Positions 1 to 4,941 of a stretch of 8,048 nucleotides of DNA are shown one piece after another. This DNA is from Candidatus Pacearchaeota archaeon. GTDB lineage: Archaea; Nanobdellota; Nanobdellia; Pacearchaeales; GW2011-AR1. Positions within the stretch are counted from its first letter, which is position 1, and the number at the start of each line of letters is the position of its first letter. The stretch lies in the NCBI GenBank assembly GCA_017609695.1, contig JAFCDM010000020.1, positions 1-8,048 on the forward strand, given 5' to 3'. The notes below the pieces were generated by a model. It saw nothing but the letters and a program-made list of their open reading frames with translations. It was not told the origin of the DNA and did no database searches. The position numbers and the translations under genes are program-made.

Positions 1-11
1 GGGTATATTCT

Positions 12-584
12 TTACTTCCCTCTTCTCTTACCAGCCCTTACAGAAGGGCGGTTCTTATTTGTTGGAGATTTTTTCCTCAATCCTCTAGATTTTTTTCCTG
101 CAGAAGTTAATCCCCTTAAAGCTCTATTTTTATTTTTAGATTTTGTTACCCATTTTGTTTTTTTATTATTTTTAATTTCAGCTCTATGGGGGTCCATAAG
201 AATTACTTCATAAAAATAATATTTCCCATCTTTACCAATATTATAGCTATTTAGAACTTCTAAATTAAAAAATTTTCTTTGAACTCTTTGTTCAGCAACC
301 CATTTGTAACTCATTTTAACTATTTTTTTATTTGTTAAATTTTTTATTTTTCTTCCTTTAACTGGTTTTTTTCTTTTTCTTCCCCCCCTTTTAATCCTAA
401 TCCTAACTATAACAAATCCTTTTTTTGCTTTATATCCAAGAGCATGAGCCCTATCTAATCTTAAAGGTTTATCTACTTTTACAATAGTATTTCCTTTTCT
501 CCACTTAATAATTCTTTCTCTAAGTGTCTTTATGTCTGGCTTTTTCCATGCCTGCCTTAGATAATGGGATAGTCCTTTTGTCAT
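12..584 (-). CDS. rpl15e: Large-subunit ribosomal protein L15e
   Basis: This is a 190-residue protein of the archaeal/eukaryotic L15e family, a structural protein of the large ribosomal subunit that binds 23S rRNA. The family signature runs through the whole length: an N-terminal SHYLRQAWKKP (residues 6-16), RLDRAHALGYKAKKGFVIVR (42-61) followed by the basic stretch RIKRGGRKRKKP, then YKWVAEQRVQRKFFNLEVLNSY (93-114), YYFYEVILMDPHRAEIK (122-138) and the near-invariant RALRGLTSAGKKSRGLR (154-170). The length matches the family and the tail is Lys/Arg-rich, as expected for an rRNA-binding protein. The start is chosen because the family begins a few residues before the YHY/SHY motif and no longer reading is needed. 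A TATA-like tract lies about 20-24 bp upstream, so the mRNA is probably leaderless. The gene is followed on its own strand by the left window edge. Confidence 0.97.
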   Translation of the reverse strand: MTKGLSHYLRQAWKKPDIKTLRERIIKWRKGNTIVKVDKPLRLDRAHALGYKAKKGFVIVRIRIKRGGRKRKKPVKGRKIKNLTNKKIVKMSYKWVAEQRVQRKFFNLEVLNSYNIGKDGKYYFYEVILMDPHRAEIKNNKKTKWVTKSKNKNRALRGLTSAGKKSRGLRKKSPTNKNRPSVRAGKRRGK

Positions 585-596
585 TTTATATTTGTG

Positions 597-610
597 TTAT
601 TTAATTTTAA
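597..610 (-). promoter_or_regulatory. Probable TATA box of the L15e gene
   Basis: On the minus strand this reads TTAAAATTAAATAA, an AT-only tract resembling the archaeal box A, centred about 20-24 bp before the L15e ATG at 584. With the usual archaeal spacing, transcription would start at or next to the ATG. The surroundings are AT-rich, so the exact bases are uncertain. Confidence 0.4.
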
Positions 611-641
611 TGAGCCTGTTAAGGCGATTTGTTTTTGGTTT

Positions 642-660
642 ACCTTTTTTCAGAAAAGGT
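642..660 (-). repeat. Short inverted repeat (hairpin B) downstream of tRNA-Ile
   Basis: ACCTTTT (642-648) and AAAAGGT (654-660) are perfect 7-bp inverted arms around a 5-base loop. It is the second of two hairpins in the spacer between tRNA-Ile and L15e. It could shape the tRNA 3' trailer, act in termination, or be part of a dispersed intergenic repeat. Only the symmetry is certain. Confidence 0.5.
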
Positions 661-670
661 ATTCTTTGTT

Positions 671-696
671 CAAACTTTCTTTTTAAAGAAAGTTTG
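671..696 (-). repeat. Perfect 12-bp inverted repeat (hairpin A) abutting the tRNA-Ile 3' end
   Basis: CAAACTTTCTTT (671-682) and AAAGAAAGTTTG (685-696) are exact reverse complements around two T residues; in RNA this would be a stem of about 11 bp with a 4-nt loop. It begins only two bases after the tRNA-Ile discriminator base, so a primary transcript of the tRNA would fold immediately after the mature 3' end. It may be a terminator, a processing signal, or half of a dispersed two-hairpin repeat together with 642-660. No long U tract follows, so a bacterial-style terminator is not indicated. Confidence 0.65.
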
Positions 697-698
697 GA

Positions 699-773
699 TG
701 AGCCTGCTCGGATTTGAACCGAGGACCTCTGCCTTATCAGAGCAGCGTTCTAACCAGGCTGAACTACAGGCTC
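699..773 (-). tRNA. tRNA-Ile (anticodon GAU)
   Basis: The minus strand folds into a full cloverleaf. The acceptor arm GAGCCTG pairs perfectly with CAGGCTC and discriminator A is at 699. The D arm GTTC/GAAC carries a GG-containing loop. The anticodon stem CTGCT/GGCAG closes the loop CTGATAA, giving anticodon GAU. The variable loop is short, and the T arm CTCGG/CCGAG has the loop TTCAAAT. The mature length is 75 nt. There is no intron and no encoded CCA, so CCA must be added after transcription. A TATA-like box lies about 27 bp upstream. The neighbours on the same strand are the zinc-ribbon gene upstream and L15e downstream, so this is a small minus-strand translation cluster. Confidence 0.97.
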
Positions 774-793
774 ATAGGAATTAGAATTTTATA

Positions 794-804
794 GGGTTTA
801 TAAG
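794..804 (-). promoter_or_regulatory. Probable TATA box of tRNA-Ile
   Basis: The minus strand reads CTTATAAACCC, centred about 27 bp before the first base of tRNA-Ile (773). That is the standard distance for an archaeal promoter starting at or just before the tRNA 5' end. A second similar box (CTATAAAA, 787-794) is too close at about 17 bp. Confidence 0.55.
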
Positions 805-814
805 GGTTTTTGTT

Positions 815-1453
815 TTACTCTGCCTGTAATTCCAAGGTTAAATGCCCTTTATCTAATTCATAACTTATTATTGGAAGATTCACATTCAAGATTTTTGAAT
901 AAACTTTATCTTTTGATAATGCTTTTATCTCTATTGAGTTTTCTAATTGATTAATCAAGATATCTCCAACATCTTTTACTCCTGGAACAGTAAGCTCATA
1001 GACTAATTTTCCAGCTAATCTTTTCATAGATGTTTTTGGTTCTTTTCTTGGCAATTTAGCAAATTTTTCTGCTTTTTGTTTAGAAATTTCTGGGGTTATA
1101 TTTTTAGGTTGAGAAGAATCTTGTTGTGTTTGTTTTTTTTGAGGAAAAATCTTTTTTCCATTTACAAAAAATTGAATATGCATATTTTGATTAGGTTTAC
1201 CTTGATTTTGATTAAACTCTTTTGGGATTTCTTTCATTTTTCTCTCTATCATCTTCATAGCTTGATTAAGCATTTTATCAATCATTGAACCTCCAAAATT
1301 AATTCCTCTCTGTTCTTCTATAAAATCTGTTTTACCTAAAAAACCGAAATCATCCCCATCATATTCAGATTTAAGATTCTTACCACAAAAAGGACAAAAA
1401 TCATAACTTTTGTCTATTTTATTATTACATTTAGAACATTTTTTTTTGAACAT
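815..1453 (-). CDS. Zinc-ribbon protein with C-terminal CS/Hsp20-like domain
   Basis: This 212-residue soluble protein has a modular layout. An N-terminal zinc ribbon uses C6-x2-C9 and C20-x2-C23, with the typical CPFCG knuckle. A likely amphipathic helix spans about 55-80, followed by a short strand-like MHIQFFVNGKKIFP (91-104) and a Gln/Lys/Pro-rich linker (105-140). The C-terminal 65 residues, from KLVYELTVPGVKDVGDILIN through ENSIEIKA to LPIISYELDKGHLTLEL, resemble the beta-sandwich of the CS/alpha-crystallin (Hsp20) superfamily: the PGV turn, the strand pairs and the final GxLxLEL strand are visible. Such domains serve as chaperones or co-chaperones, so a zinc-dependent chaperone or adaptor role is an inference. 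The start has a strong TATA box about 25 bp upstream, which suggests a leaderless mRNA. It lies upstream of tRNA-Ile but is probably transcribed separately. The biological role is unknown. Confidence 0.85.
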   Translation of the reverse strand: MFKKKCSKCNNKIDKSYDFCPFCGKNLKSEYDGDDFGFLGKTDFIEEQRGINFGGSMIDKMLNQAMKMIERKMKEIPKEFNQNQGKPNQNMHIQFFVNGKKIFPQKKQTQQDSSQPKNITPEISKQKAEKFAKLPRKEPKTSMKRLAGKLVYELTVPGVKDVGDILINQLENSIEIKALSKDKVYSKILNVNLPIISYELDKGHLTLELQAE

Positions 1454-1472
1454 TTTAATATATAGAAGCTTT

Positions 1473-1483
1473 TATTTATATAG
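1473..1483 (-). promoter_or_regulatory. TATA box of the zinc-ribbon/CS gene
   Basis: The minus strand reads CTATATAAATA, a near-ideal archaeal box A centred 25 bp before the ATG at 1453. It predicts a transcript starting at or within a base or two of the start codon, and no Shine-Dalgarno is present. Confidence 0.65.
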
Positions 1484-1565
1484 TTATTGAATAATGGTTT
1501 TTAAGGTTTTTGTTTGTTTTTTATAAACAAAAGATTATCTTTTTATACACAAATGTTTAAAAACA

Positions 1566-1577
1566 ATAAATTTATCA
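1566..1577 (+). promoter_or_regulatory. Possible TATA element for the gene at 1621
   Basis: AATAAATTTATC is a TATA-like tract about 50 bp before the ATG at 1621 and would give a leader of roughly 20-25 nt. Another candidate, TGTTTAAAAAC at about 1553-1563, would give a longer leader. No clear Shine-Dalgarno precedes the ATG. Weak call. Confidence 0.3.
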
Positions 1578-1620
1578 TATTTTTACCTTAGAAAAATAGA
1601 GTCCTGGGATAATTAACAAA

Positions 1621-2220
1621 ATGAAAGAAAATTATACCCCTCCAACAAGAAAGCAAGTAGTTGCTGAAATATTAAGGCATAGTGCTGAAAAAGATTCACT
1701 TAAAAAAGCAGGAAAAGAAGCAAAAGATTTTTTATTTAACAGTGTAAGGGAGTTTGTGGTTTTTAATGCTATCCCATATTACATTCCAACATATTTCAGA
1801 AAGACAAGAAATCTTAAATCAACAAATAAACCAGATAAGGTGTTAAATGGAAAAAGGGTAGGGGCAGATGTGGGTCTTTTTTTAGGATGCTTTGGAATCG
1901 GAGCACAAACAGCAGGATATGGTTATTTATTTTTAACTCAGGGGAATCTAAAACCACTAATCCCTTTTGTAGCCTTAAATCTTGCATCTGGAGGGTATGA
2001 ATTAGGAAGAAAATTATTTAAAGATGCAGAAAAAAGATTAATAACAAGGACAAAATTAGAAGAAATAGCTTTGGACTCAAAAAACCTCTTTAGCCCAGAG
2101 GACACAGGGTTTGAATTAGATTACTTAGACTTAGGATTAGATGACACAGGGGTAGGATTAGATTGCCCAGAGTTAGGATTAGATTCTTTTGATGATTCAG
2201 AAAACAGGATTAGCCCTTAA
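1621..2220 (+). CDS. Unrecognised membrane protein with acidic heptad-repeat tail
   Basis: I do not recognise this 199-residue protein. The N-terminal 80 residues are charged and helical, with an aromatic/proline patch FVVFNAIPYYIPTYF (45-59) that may lie at the membrane surface. Two hydrophobic, glycine-rich segments follow at about 81-106 (GADVGLFLGCFGIGAQTAGY region) and 110-127 (LKPLIPFVALNLASGG region). They are probably a transmembrane hairpin, so the N- and C-termini would be on the same side. After a basic helix (129-148) comes a strongly acidic tail holding four in-frame seven-residue repeats, DTGFELD / YLDLGLD / DTGVGLD / CPELGLD (161-188). There is no signal peptide. It stands alone on the plus strand, divergent from the zinc-ribbon gene and followed by a hairpin before the next gene. 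The function is unknown. Confidence 0.75.
   Translation: MKENYTPPTRKQVVAEILRHSAEKDSLKKAGKEAKDFLFNSVREFVVFNAIPYYIPTYFRKTRNLKSTNKPDKVLNGKRVGADVGLFLGCFGIGAQTAGYGYLFLTQGNLKPLIPFVALNLASGGYELGRKLFKDAEKRLITRTKLEEIALDSKNLFSPEDTGFELDYLDLGLDDTGVGLDCPELGLDSFDDSENRISP
2101..2184 (+). repeat. Four tandem 21-bp repeats inside a coding region
   Basis: Four consecutive 21-bp units in frame encode DTGFELD, YLDLGLD, DTGVGLD and CPELGLD. Units 2-4 end in the same codons (TTA or GTA, then GGATTAGAT), and units 1 and 3 both begin with GACACAGGG. The array sits at the 3' end of the membrane protein gene. Sharing at the DNA level, not only in the peptide, points to fairly recent duplication. Confidence 0.75.
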
Positions 2221-2230
2221 ATTTTATAAG

Positions 2231-2268
2231 TTAAAAAGCTTTTAAACTCAAAACCAAAAGCTTTTTAA
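2231..2268. repeat. Perfect 13-bp inverted repeat between two plus-strand genes
   Basis: TTAAAAAGCTTTT (2231-2243) and AAAAGCTTTTTAA (2256-2268) are exact reverse complements with a 12-base loop. It begins 10 bp after the stop of the membrane protein gene and ends just before the TATA-like tract of the endonuclease V-like gene. It could mark the 3' end of the first transcript or be a regulator site for the second. Confidence 0.6.
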
Positions 2269-2280
2269 AATAGGAGTTTT

Positions 2281-2292
2281 AATATATATAAT
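2281..2292 (+). promoter_or_regulatory. Probable TATA box of the endonuclease V-like gene
   Basis: AATATATATAAT is centred about 32 bp before the ATG at 2318 and predicts a leader of a few bases. A second tract, TTAATATATG (2295-2304), is nearer. The run AAGGGG (2309-2314) ends three bases before the ATG, too close for a standard Shine-Dalgarno. Confidence 0.4.
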
Positions 2293-2317
2293 TCTTAATA
2301 TATGATAGAAGGGGAAA

Positions 2318-2971
2318 ATGGAACGAGAAGAACTAATAAAAAAATATAACATAGACATCGACAAGCTTGAAAAAGAGCAGTTAAAGTTAGCAAAAGAACT
2401 AGAAATTAAGGACAAAATAGATTTTTCTTTAGCAGATAAGTTTGGGGCTATTAAAAATAGTTTTATTCAAAATAAATTGCTTTGCTGTATTATTGTCTGC
2501 AATAAAGATTATGAAATAATTGATAGAGCTTATTCATTTGGTAAAATCAGGTTCCCCTATCTTGCAGGATTTAGAGCTTATAGGGAATTACCCCTCATGA
2601 TTGAAGCCTTTGAAAAACTTAATGAAAAACCAGATGTTATTTTAGTTCCAGCTCAAGGAATAATGCATCAAAGATTAGGATTAGCAAGTCATTTTAGTTT
2701 ATCAGTGGGAACCCCAGTTATTGGGGTTGCTAATTCAATTATCGATTGCAAAATCAAAGGAGAAGATATTTTAAAAAAAGAAAAGAAAGTAGGAAAAATT
2801 TTAGTAAGTAAACAAGGAAGTAATCCCATGTATATTAGTCCAGGAAACTTAATAACCATAAAAACAAGCGAAGAAATATGCAAAAATCTTATTAATCCAC
2901 CACATAAAAAACCAGAGCCTTTACACTTAGCTGCGAAATATACCAGAGAAGTTGAAAAAGAGTTAGGATAG
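2318..2971 (+). CDS. Endonuclease V (Nfi) family homologue, catalytic carboxylates missing
   Basis: This 217-residue protein is collinear with bacterial and archaeal endonuclease V, the enzyme that cuts next to deoxyinosine in DNA or inosine in RNA. Family landmarks, in order: strand KLLCCIIVC (53-61), FPYLAGFRAYRELP (79-92), KPDVILV (104-110), QGIMHQRLGLASHF (113-126), GTPVIGVANS (131-140), GSNPMYISPGNLITI (167-181) and the C-terminal PEPLHLAAKYTREV (199-212). In the well-studied enzymes the metal is held by Asp35/43, Glu89 and Asp110 (E. coli/T. maritima numbering). Here Glu90 is kept, but the first Asp position is Ile45 or Lys46 and the second is Pro111 (VPAQG instead of V/F-DGxG). His117 is retained; the HPRR motif has become HQR, and the lysine of GVAK is Asn139. 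The fold is therefore clear, but standard nuclease activity is doubtful. It may bind nucleic acid without cutting, or represent a specialised archaeal subfamily. Confidence 0.88.
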   Translation: MEREELIKKYNIDIDKLEKEQLKLAKELEIKDKIDFSLADKFGAIKNSFIQNKLLCCIIVCNKDYEIIDRAYSFGKIRFPYLAGFRAYRELPLMIEAFEKLNEKPDVILVPAQGIMHQRLGLASHFSLSVGTPVIGVANSIIDCKIKGEDILKKEKKVGKILVSKQGSNPMYISPGNLITIKTSEEICKNLINPPHKKPEPLHLAAKYTREVEKELG

Positions 2972-2975
2972 AAAT

Positions 2976-2987
2976 CTTTTTAAATTA
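2976..2987 (+). promoter_or_regulatory. Possible TATA box of the 54-residue membrane protein gene
   Basis: CTTTTTAAATTA begins five bases after the stop of the endonuclease V-like gene. Normal spacing would put the transcript start near 3006, just in front of the Shine-Dalgarno at 3008-3013. The alternative is read-through from the upstream gene. Confidence 0.35.
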
Positions 2988-3007
2988 CTTATTCTATTAA
3001 TTATAAA

Positions 3008-3013
3008 AGGAGG
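3008..3013 (+). promoter_or_regulatory. Strong Shine-Dalgarno for the small membrane protein
   Basis: AGGAGG with 8 bases before the ATG at 3022. It is one of only two consensus Shine-Dalgarno sites in the window and supports the short reading frame as a real gene. Confidence 0.75.
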
Positions 3014-3021
3014 ATGAACAA

Positions 3022-3186
3022 ATGAAAAAACTTAATTCATATTTAATAATTTTATTAGGAATCTTATTGATTTTACCTTTAATCGGGGTTACTCAATTAG
3101 GAAGCATAACTAATGGAGCTCTTGCATGGATTATCGCAATAGTTGTTTTAATAATTGGTATATTGCAATTAACTAATAAAAAATAA
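3022..3186 (+). CDS. Small two-helix membrane protein, 54 residues
   Basis: This short gene is supported by a consensus Shine-Dalgarno at good spacing and by its composition. The protein starts MKKLNSYLIILLGILLILPL, continues through a polar loop TQLGSITNG (24-32) and a second hydrophobic segment ALAWIIAIVVLIIGILQL (33-50), and ends in TNKK. Two transmembrane helices separated by a short loop are therefore predicted, with basic residues at both ends, which places both termini in the cytoplasm by the positive-inside rule. The first helix could alternatively be a signal sequence, but no cleavage motif is obvious. It follows the endonuclease V-like gene by 50 bp and converges with the MFS gene. 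The family is not recognised; small two-helix proteins of this kind are common in archaeal genomes and their roles are mostly unknown. Confidence 0.8.
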   Translation: MKKLNSYLIILLGILLILPLIGVTQLGSITNGALAWIIAIVVLIIGILQLTNKK

Positions 3187-3205
3187 TTTTAATTTTTTAA
3201 TTTTT
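3187..3205 (+). terminator. T-rich terminator-like tract between convergent genes
   Basis: Right after the stop of the small membrane protein gene the plus strand is almost entirely T with a few A (runs of 4, 6 and 5 T). Oligo-T tracts without a hairpin are the usual archaeal intrinsic termination signal. The tract runs into the last codons of the convergent MFS gene. Confidence 0.45.
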
Positions 3206-4580
3206 ATTTAAATTTTCTTCTTATAAATAATTCATGAGGTCCTTCTAATATTGGAAATCTAATTTTTCTTGGAAAAAGACTCTCAATAGCTTTTCTTGAA
3301 TCCAGTTTTTTAGTTTTTCTTACCTCTTTAATAAATGGAATCATTGTTAGACTAACTATTAATCTTGCAAAACCAGAAATTAAGAAGATAAATAATAAAA
3401 CATCCATAAAATTAATTGTTAGTGTTTTTACTAAAATCGCCCCCAATCCAGCACCTAAAAAAATCCCAATCCCAGTTAGTAAATTATAATAGGAAACAGC
3501 CAAGGCTCTTTTTTCAGGTTTTACAGAATCATAAACAAAATTTCCCCCAGCTAAATTAAATCCAGCAATAGCAACTCCTTTAACTAAAGAAGGACATAAT
3601 ATTAAAAAAATAGGAGAACCAGAAATCAACCATAAAACTGGGTAAATCGGAAGTAGTATTGCAGTTATTTTTAGAACATTATAATTACCATATTTATCAG
3701 CAAATTTCCCCCACCATTTAATTATAAATATCCCAAATAAAGTATGGGCAAGAACAACCGCCATAAAAGTTATATAATTAAATCCAAGATTCCTTAACAT
3801 ATAGACTGCAAAAAGAGGGGTTGCAATATGTGCTGCAAATTCCATTAAAGCTCTAAAAATAGAAAATTTACCAAAATTATTTGAAGGGGCTTTTTTTATA
3901 AATTGGAAGAAGCTAAAATAAGATTTCTTTTTTATTCTTAATCTTGGTTCATAAGATTTTTTAAAATAATAACAACAGATTAATCTTGAAATTAGAGCTA
4001 AAGAAAACAAAATCATAAATCCAATCATTATCCAATTATTTTTCTTGAAAAAATCTAAGAAAAAAGCAGCGAGGATTGTGAATATTAAGGTTATTATCCC
4101 TAATACATAATTTCTTTTTGAAAACCATTTTCCCCTATATCCTTCATCAACTACATCTCCCATCCAAGAGAACCAAGCAGGATATGCAATATTAGCAACT
4201 AAGATATAAATTGAAAAAAAGATTAAAAGCAATAATGGAAGGGATGAGACCCAGATTCCCTTGTAAAATAAAAAAGCAATAATAATTAAAGAAGCCCAGA
4301 CTATAGAACTTAGAATAACTGAATTAATTAATATTTTTTTCCTTGAATGATTCTCAAGTAATCGAGAGCTTTGCCATTGACTTATTGGTCCTAATAATCC
4401 AGTTATTGCGCTTAGCATTGCAATCATAGAATTACTTGAATTAATTGCAATTGCAAATGGAGCAACATAAGAATCTCCTAATGAATTTCTAATGCTTGCG
4501 AAGATTCCTTCTTTTATACTAAACCTTCTTGTCTTATGTTTCAATTCTTTAAGTTTTCTATTCTCTTTTTTCTTTTTCAT
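3204..4580 (-). CDS. Major facilitator superfamily (MFS) transporter
   Basis: This 458-residue integral membrane protein has about 12 predicted helices in two halves. MFS loop 2-3 motif A is degenerate in the first half (GPISQWQSSRLLENHSRKK, 64-82) and clearer in the second (WWGKFADKYGNYNVLK, 289-304). After helix 4 comes DEGYRGKWFSKRN (145-157), an R-G-x-(Y/W)-F-x-x-R-N type signature found in one branch of the family. A basic cytoplasmic linker (207-235) joins the halves, and the termini are basic and cytoplasmic. Substrates of this branch cannot be read from sequence; efflux or uptake of a small molecule is possible. The N-terminal 20 residues are extremely Lys/Arg-rich. The gene lies 1 bp after the two-helix protein gene and uses a Shine-Dalgarno (AAGGAGGTT) embedded in that gene's last codons, so the two are an operon and probably translationally coupled. 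The 3' end converges on the small membrane protein gene. Confidence 0.9.
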   Translation of the reverse strand: MKKKKENRKLKELKHKTRRFSIKEGIFASIRNSLGDSYVAPFAIAINSSNSMIAMLSAITGLLGPISQWQSSRLLENHSRKKILINSVILSSIVWASLIIIAFLFYKGIWVSSLPLLLLIFFSIYILVANIAYPAWFSWMGDVVDEGYRGKWFSKRNYVLGIITLIFTILAAFFLDFFKKNNWIMIGFMILFSLALISRLICCYYFKKSYEPRLRIKKKSYFSFFQFIKKAPSNNFGKFSIFRALMEFAAHIATPLFAVYMLRNLGFNYITFMAVVLAHTLFGIFIIKWWGKFADKYGNYNVLKITAILLPIYPVLWLISGSPIFLILCPSLVKGVAIAGFNLAGGNFVYDSVKPEKRALAVSYYNLLTGIGIFLGAGLGAILVKTLTINFMDVLLFIFLISGFARLIVSLTMIPFIKEVRKTKKLDSRKAIESLFPRKIRFPILEGPHELFIRRKFK

Positions 4581-4581
4581 T

Positions 4582-4872
4582 TTATTCTTCCAACCTCCTT
4601 GAATATCTTAATTTTCCCACAACAATAAAGATTAGTGCAACAAGCATTATTATCAAGGAGTAATAAGCAAGATAGGATATATTCAAAACATTTTCTTGTT
4701 CTTGTATCACAAAAGTGCTTATTGGGGATGTTATCTCTTTTTTGATTATATCTTCTTGTTCAACTAAGTTTATAAAACTAAAGAGAATTAACAAAGAAAC
4801 AACAATTAAAGAAACATACATTACTGCAGAGTATTTTTCACTATTAAATATTGTTTTTCTTCTTATTTCCAT
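4582..4872 (-). CDS. Small two-helix membrane protein in operon with the MFS transporter
   Basis: This 96-residue protein is not recognised. A basic N-terminus (MEIRRKTIFNSEKY) leads into a first hydrophobic helix at about 18-37 (MYVSLIVVSLLILFSFINLV). A polar, acidic segment of about 28 residues (38-65, containing EQEDIIKKE and EQENVLN) follows, then a second helix at about 66-87 (SYLAYYSLIIMLVALIFIVV), and it ends with a basic KLRYSRRLEE. The positive-inside rule places both ends in the cytoplasm and the acidic loop outside. It is the first gene of a two-gene unit, and its stop codon is separated from the MFS ATG by a single base. Its final codons double as the Shine-Dalgarno of the transporter. 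A partner or accessory subunit of the transporter is a reasonable inference; no enzymatic motif is visible. Confidence 0.75.
   Translation of the reverse strand: MEIRRKTIFNSEKYSAVMYVSLIVVSLLILFSFINLVEQEDIIKKEITSPISTFVIQEQENVLNISYLAYYSLIIMLVALIFIVVGKLRYSRRLEE
4592..4600 (-). promoter_or_regulatory. Shine-Dalgarno of the MFS gene, inside the preceding gene
   Basis: The minus strand reads AAGGAGGTT, a full match to the archaeal anti-Shine-Dalgarno, 13 bases from the GGAGG core to the ATG at 4580. The spacing is long. It encodes part of the Ser-Arg-Arg-Leu end of the upstream protein and sets the transporter start. Confidence 0.7.
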
Positions 4873-4885
4873 TTTTCATTATATT

Positions 4886-4897
4886 TCTATAAATCTT
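4886..4897 (-). promoter_or_regulatory. Possible TATA box of the two-helix/MFS operon
   Basis: The minus strand reads AAGATTTATAGA, with TTTATA centred about 19-20 bp before the ATG at 4872. That would give an essentially leaderless mRNA for the first gene. The spacing is slightly short, and AT richness makes the position uncertain. Confidence 0.35.
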
Positions 4898-4941
4898 TGA
4901 GCTGAGTTGATGAATAGCTTAATCTCTAAAGTTCATAGCTG

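Noticed and set aside
1076..1288. 70-codon open frame on the plus strand opposite the zinc-ribbon gene
   Set aside because: Lies wholly within the better supported minus-strand gene, has no promoter or ribosome binding site, and its Phe/Leu/Ile-rich product is what the reverse of a Lys/Asn-rich gene gives.
1513..1531. TTTGTTT/AAACAAA inverted repeat between the zinc-ribbon gene and the membrane protein gene
   Set aside because: Seven A/T-rich pairs in an AT-rich spacer are easily expected by chance and it matches no promoter position.
2689..2883. 64-codon open frame on the minus strand inside the endonuclease V-like gene
   Set aside because: Antisense to conserved family motifs with no independent signals.
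3014..3025. Three-codon ORF (ATG AAC AAA TGA) overlapping the ATG of the 54-residue gene
   Set aside because: Starts inside the Shine-Dalgarno region with no spacing of its own; an attenuating mini-ORF is possible but not supported.
4715..4900. 61-codon plus-strand frame over the two-helix protein gene
   Set aside because: The minus-strand gene has operon linkage and transmembrane structure; this frame has neither start signals nor a plausible product.
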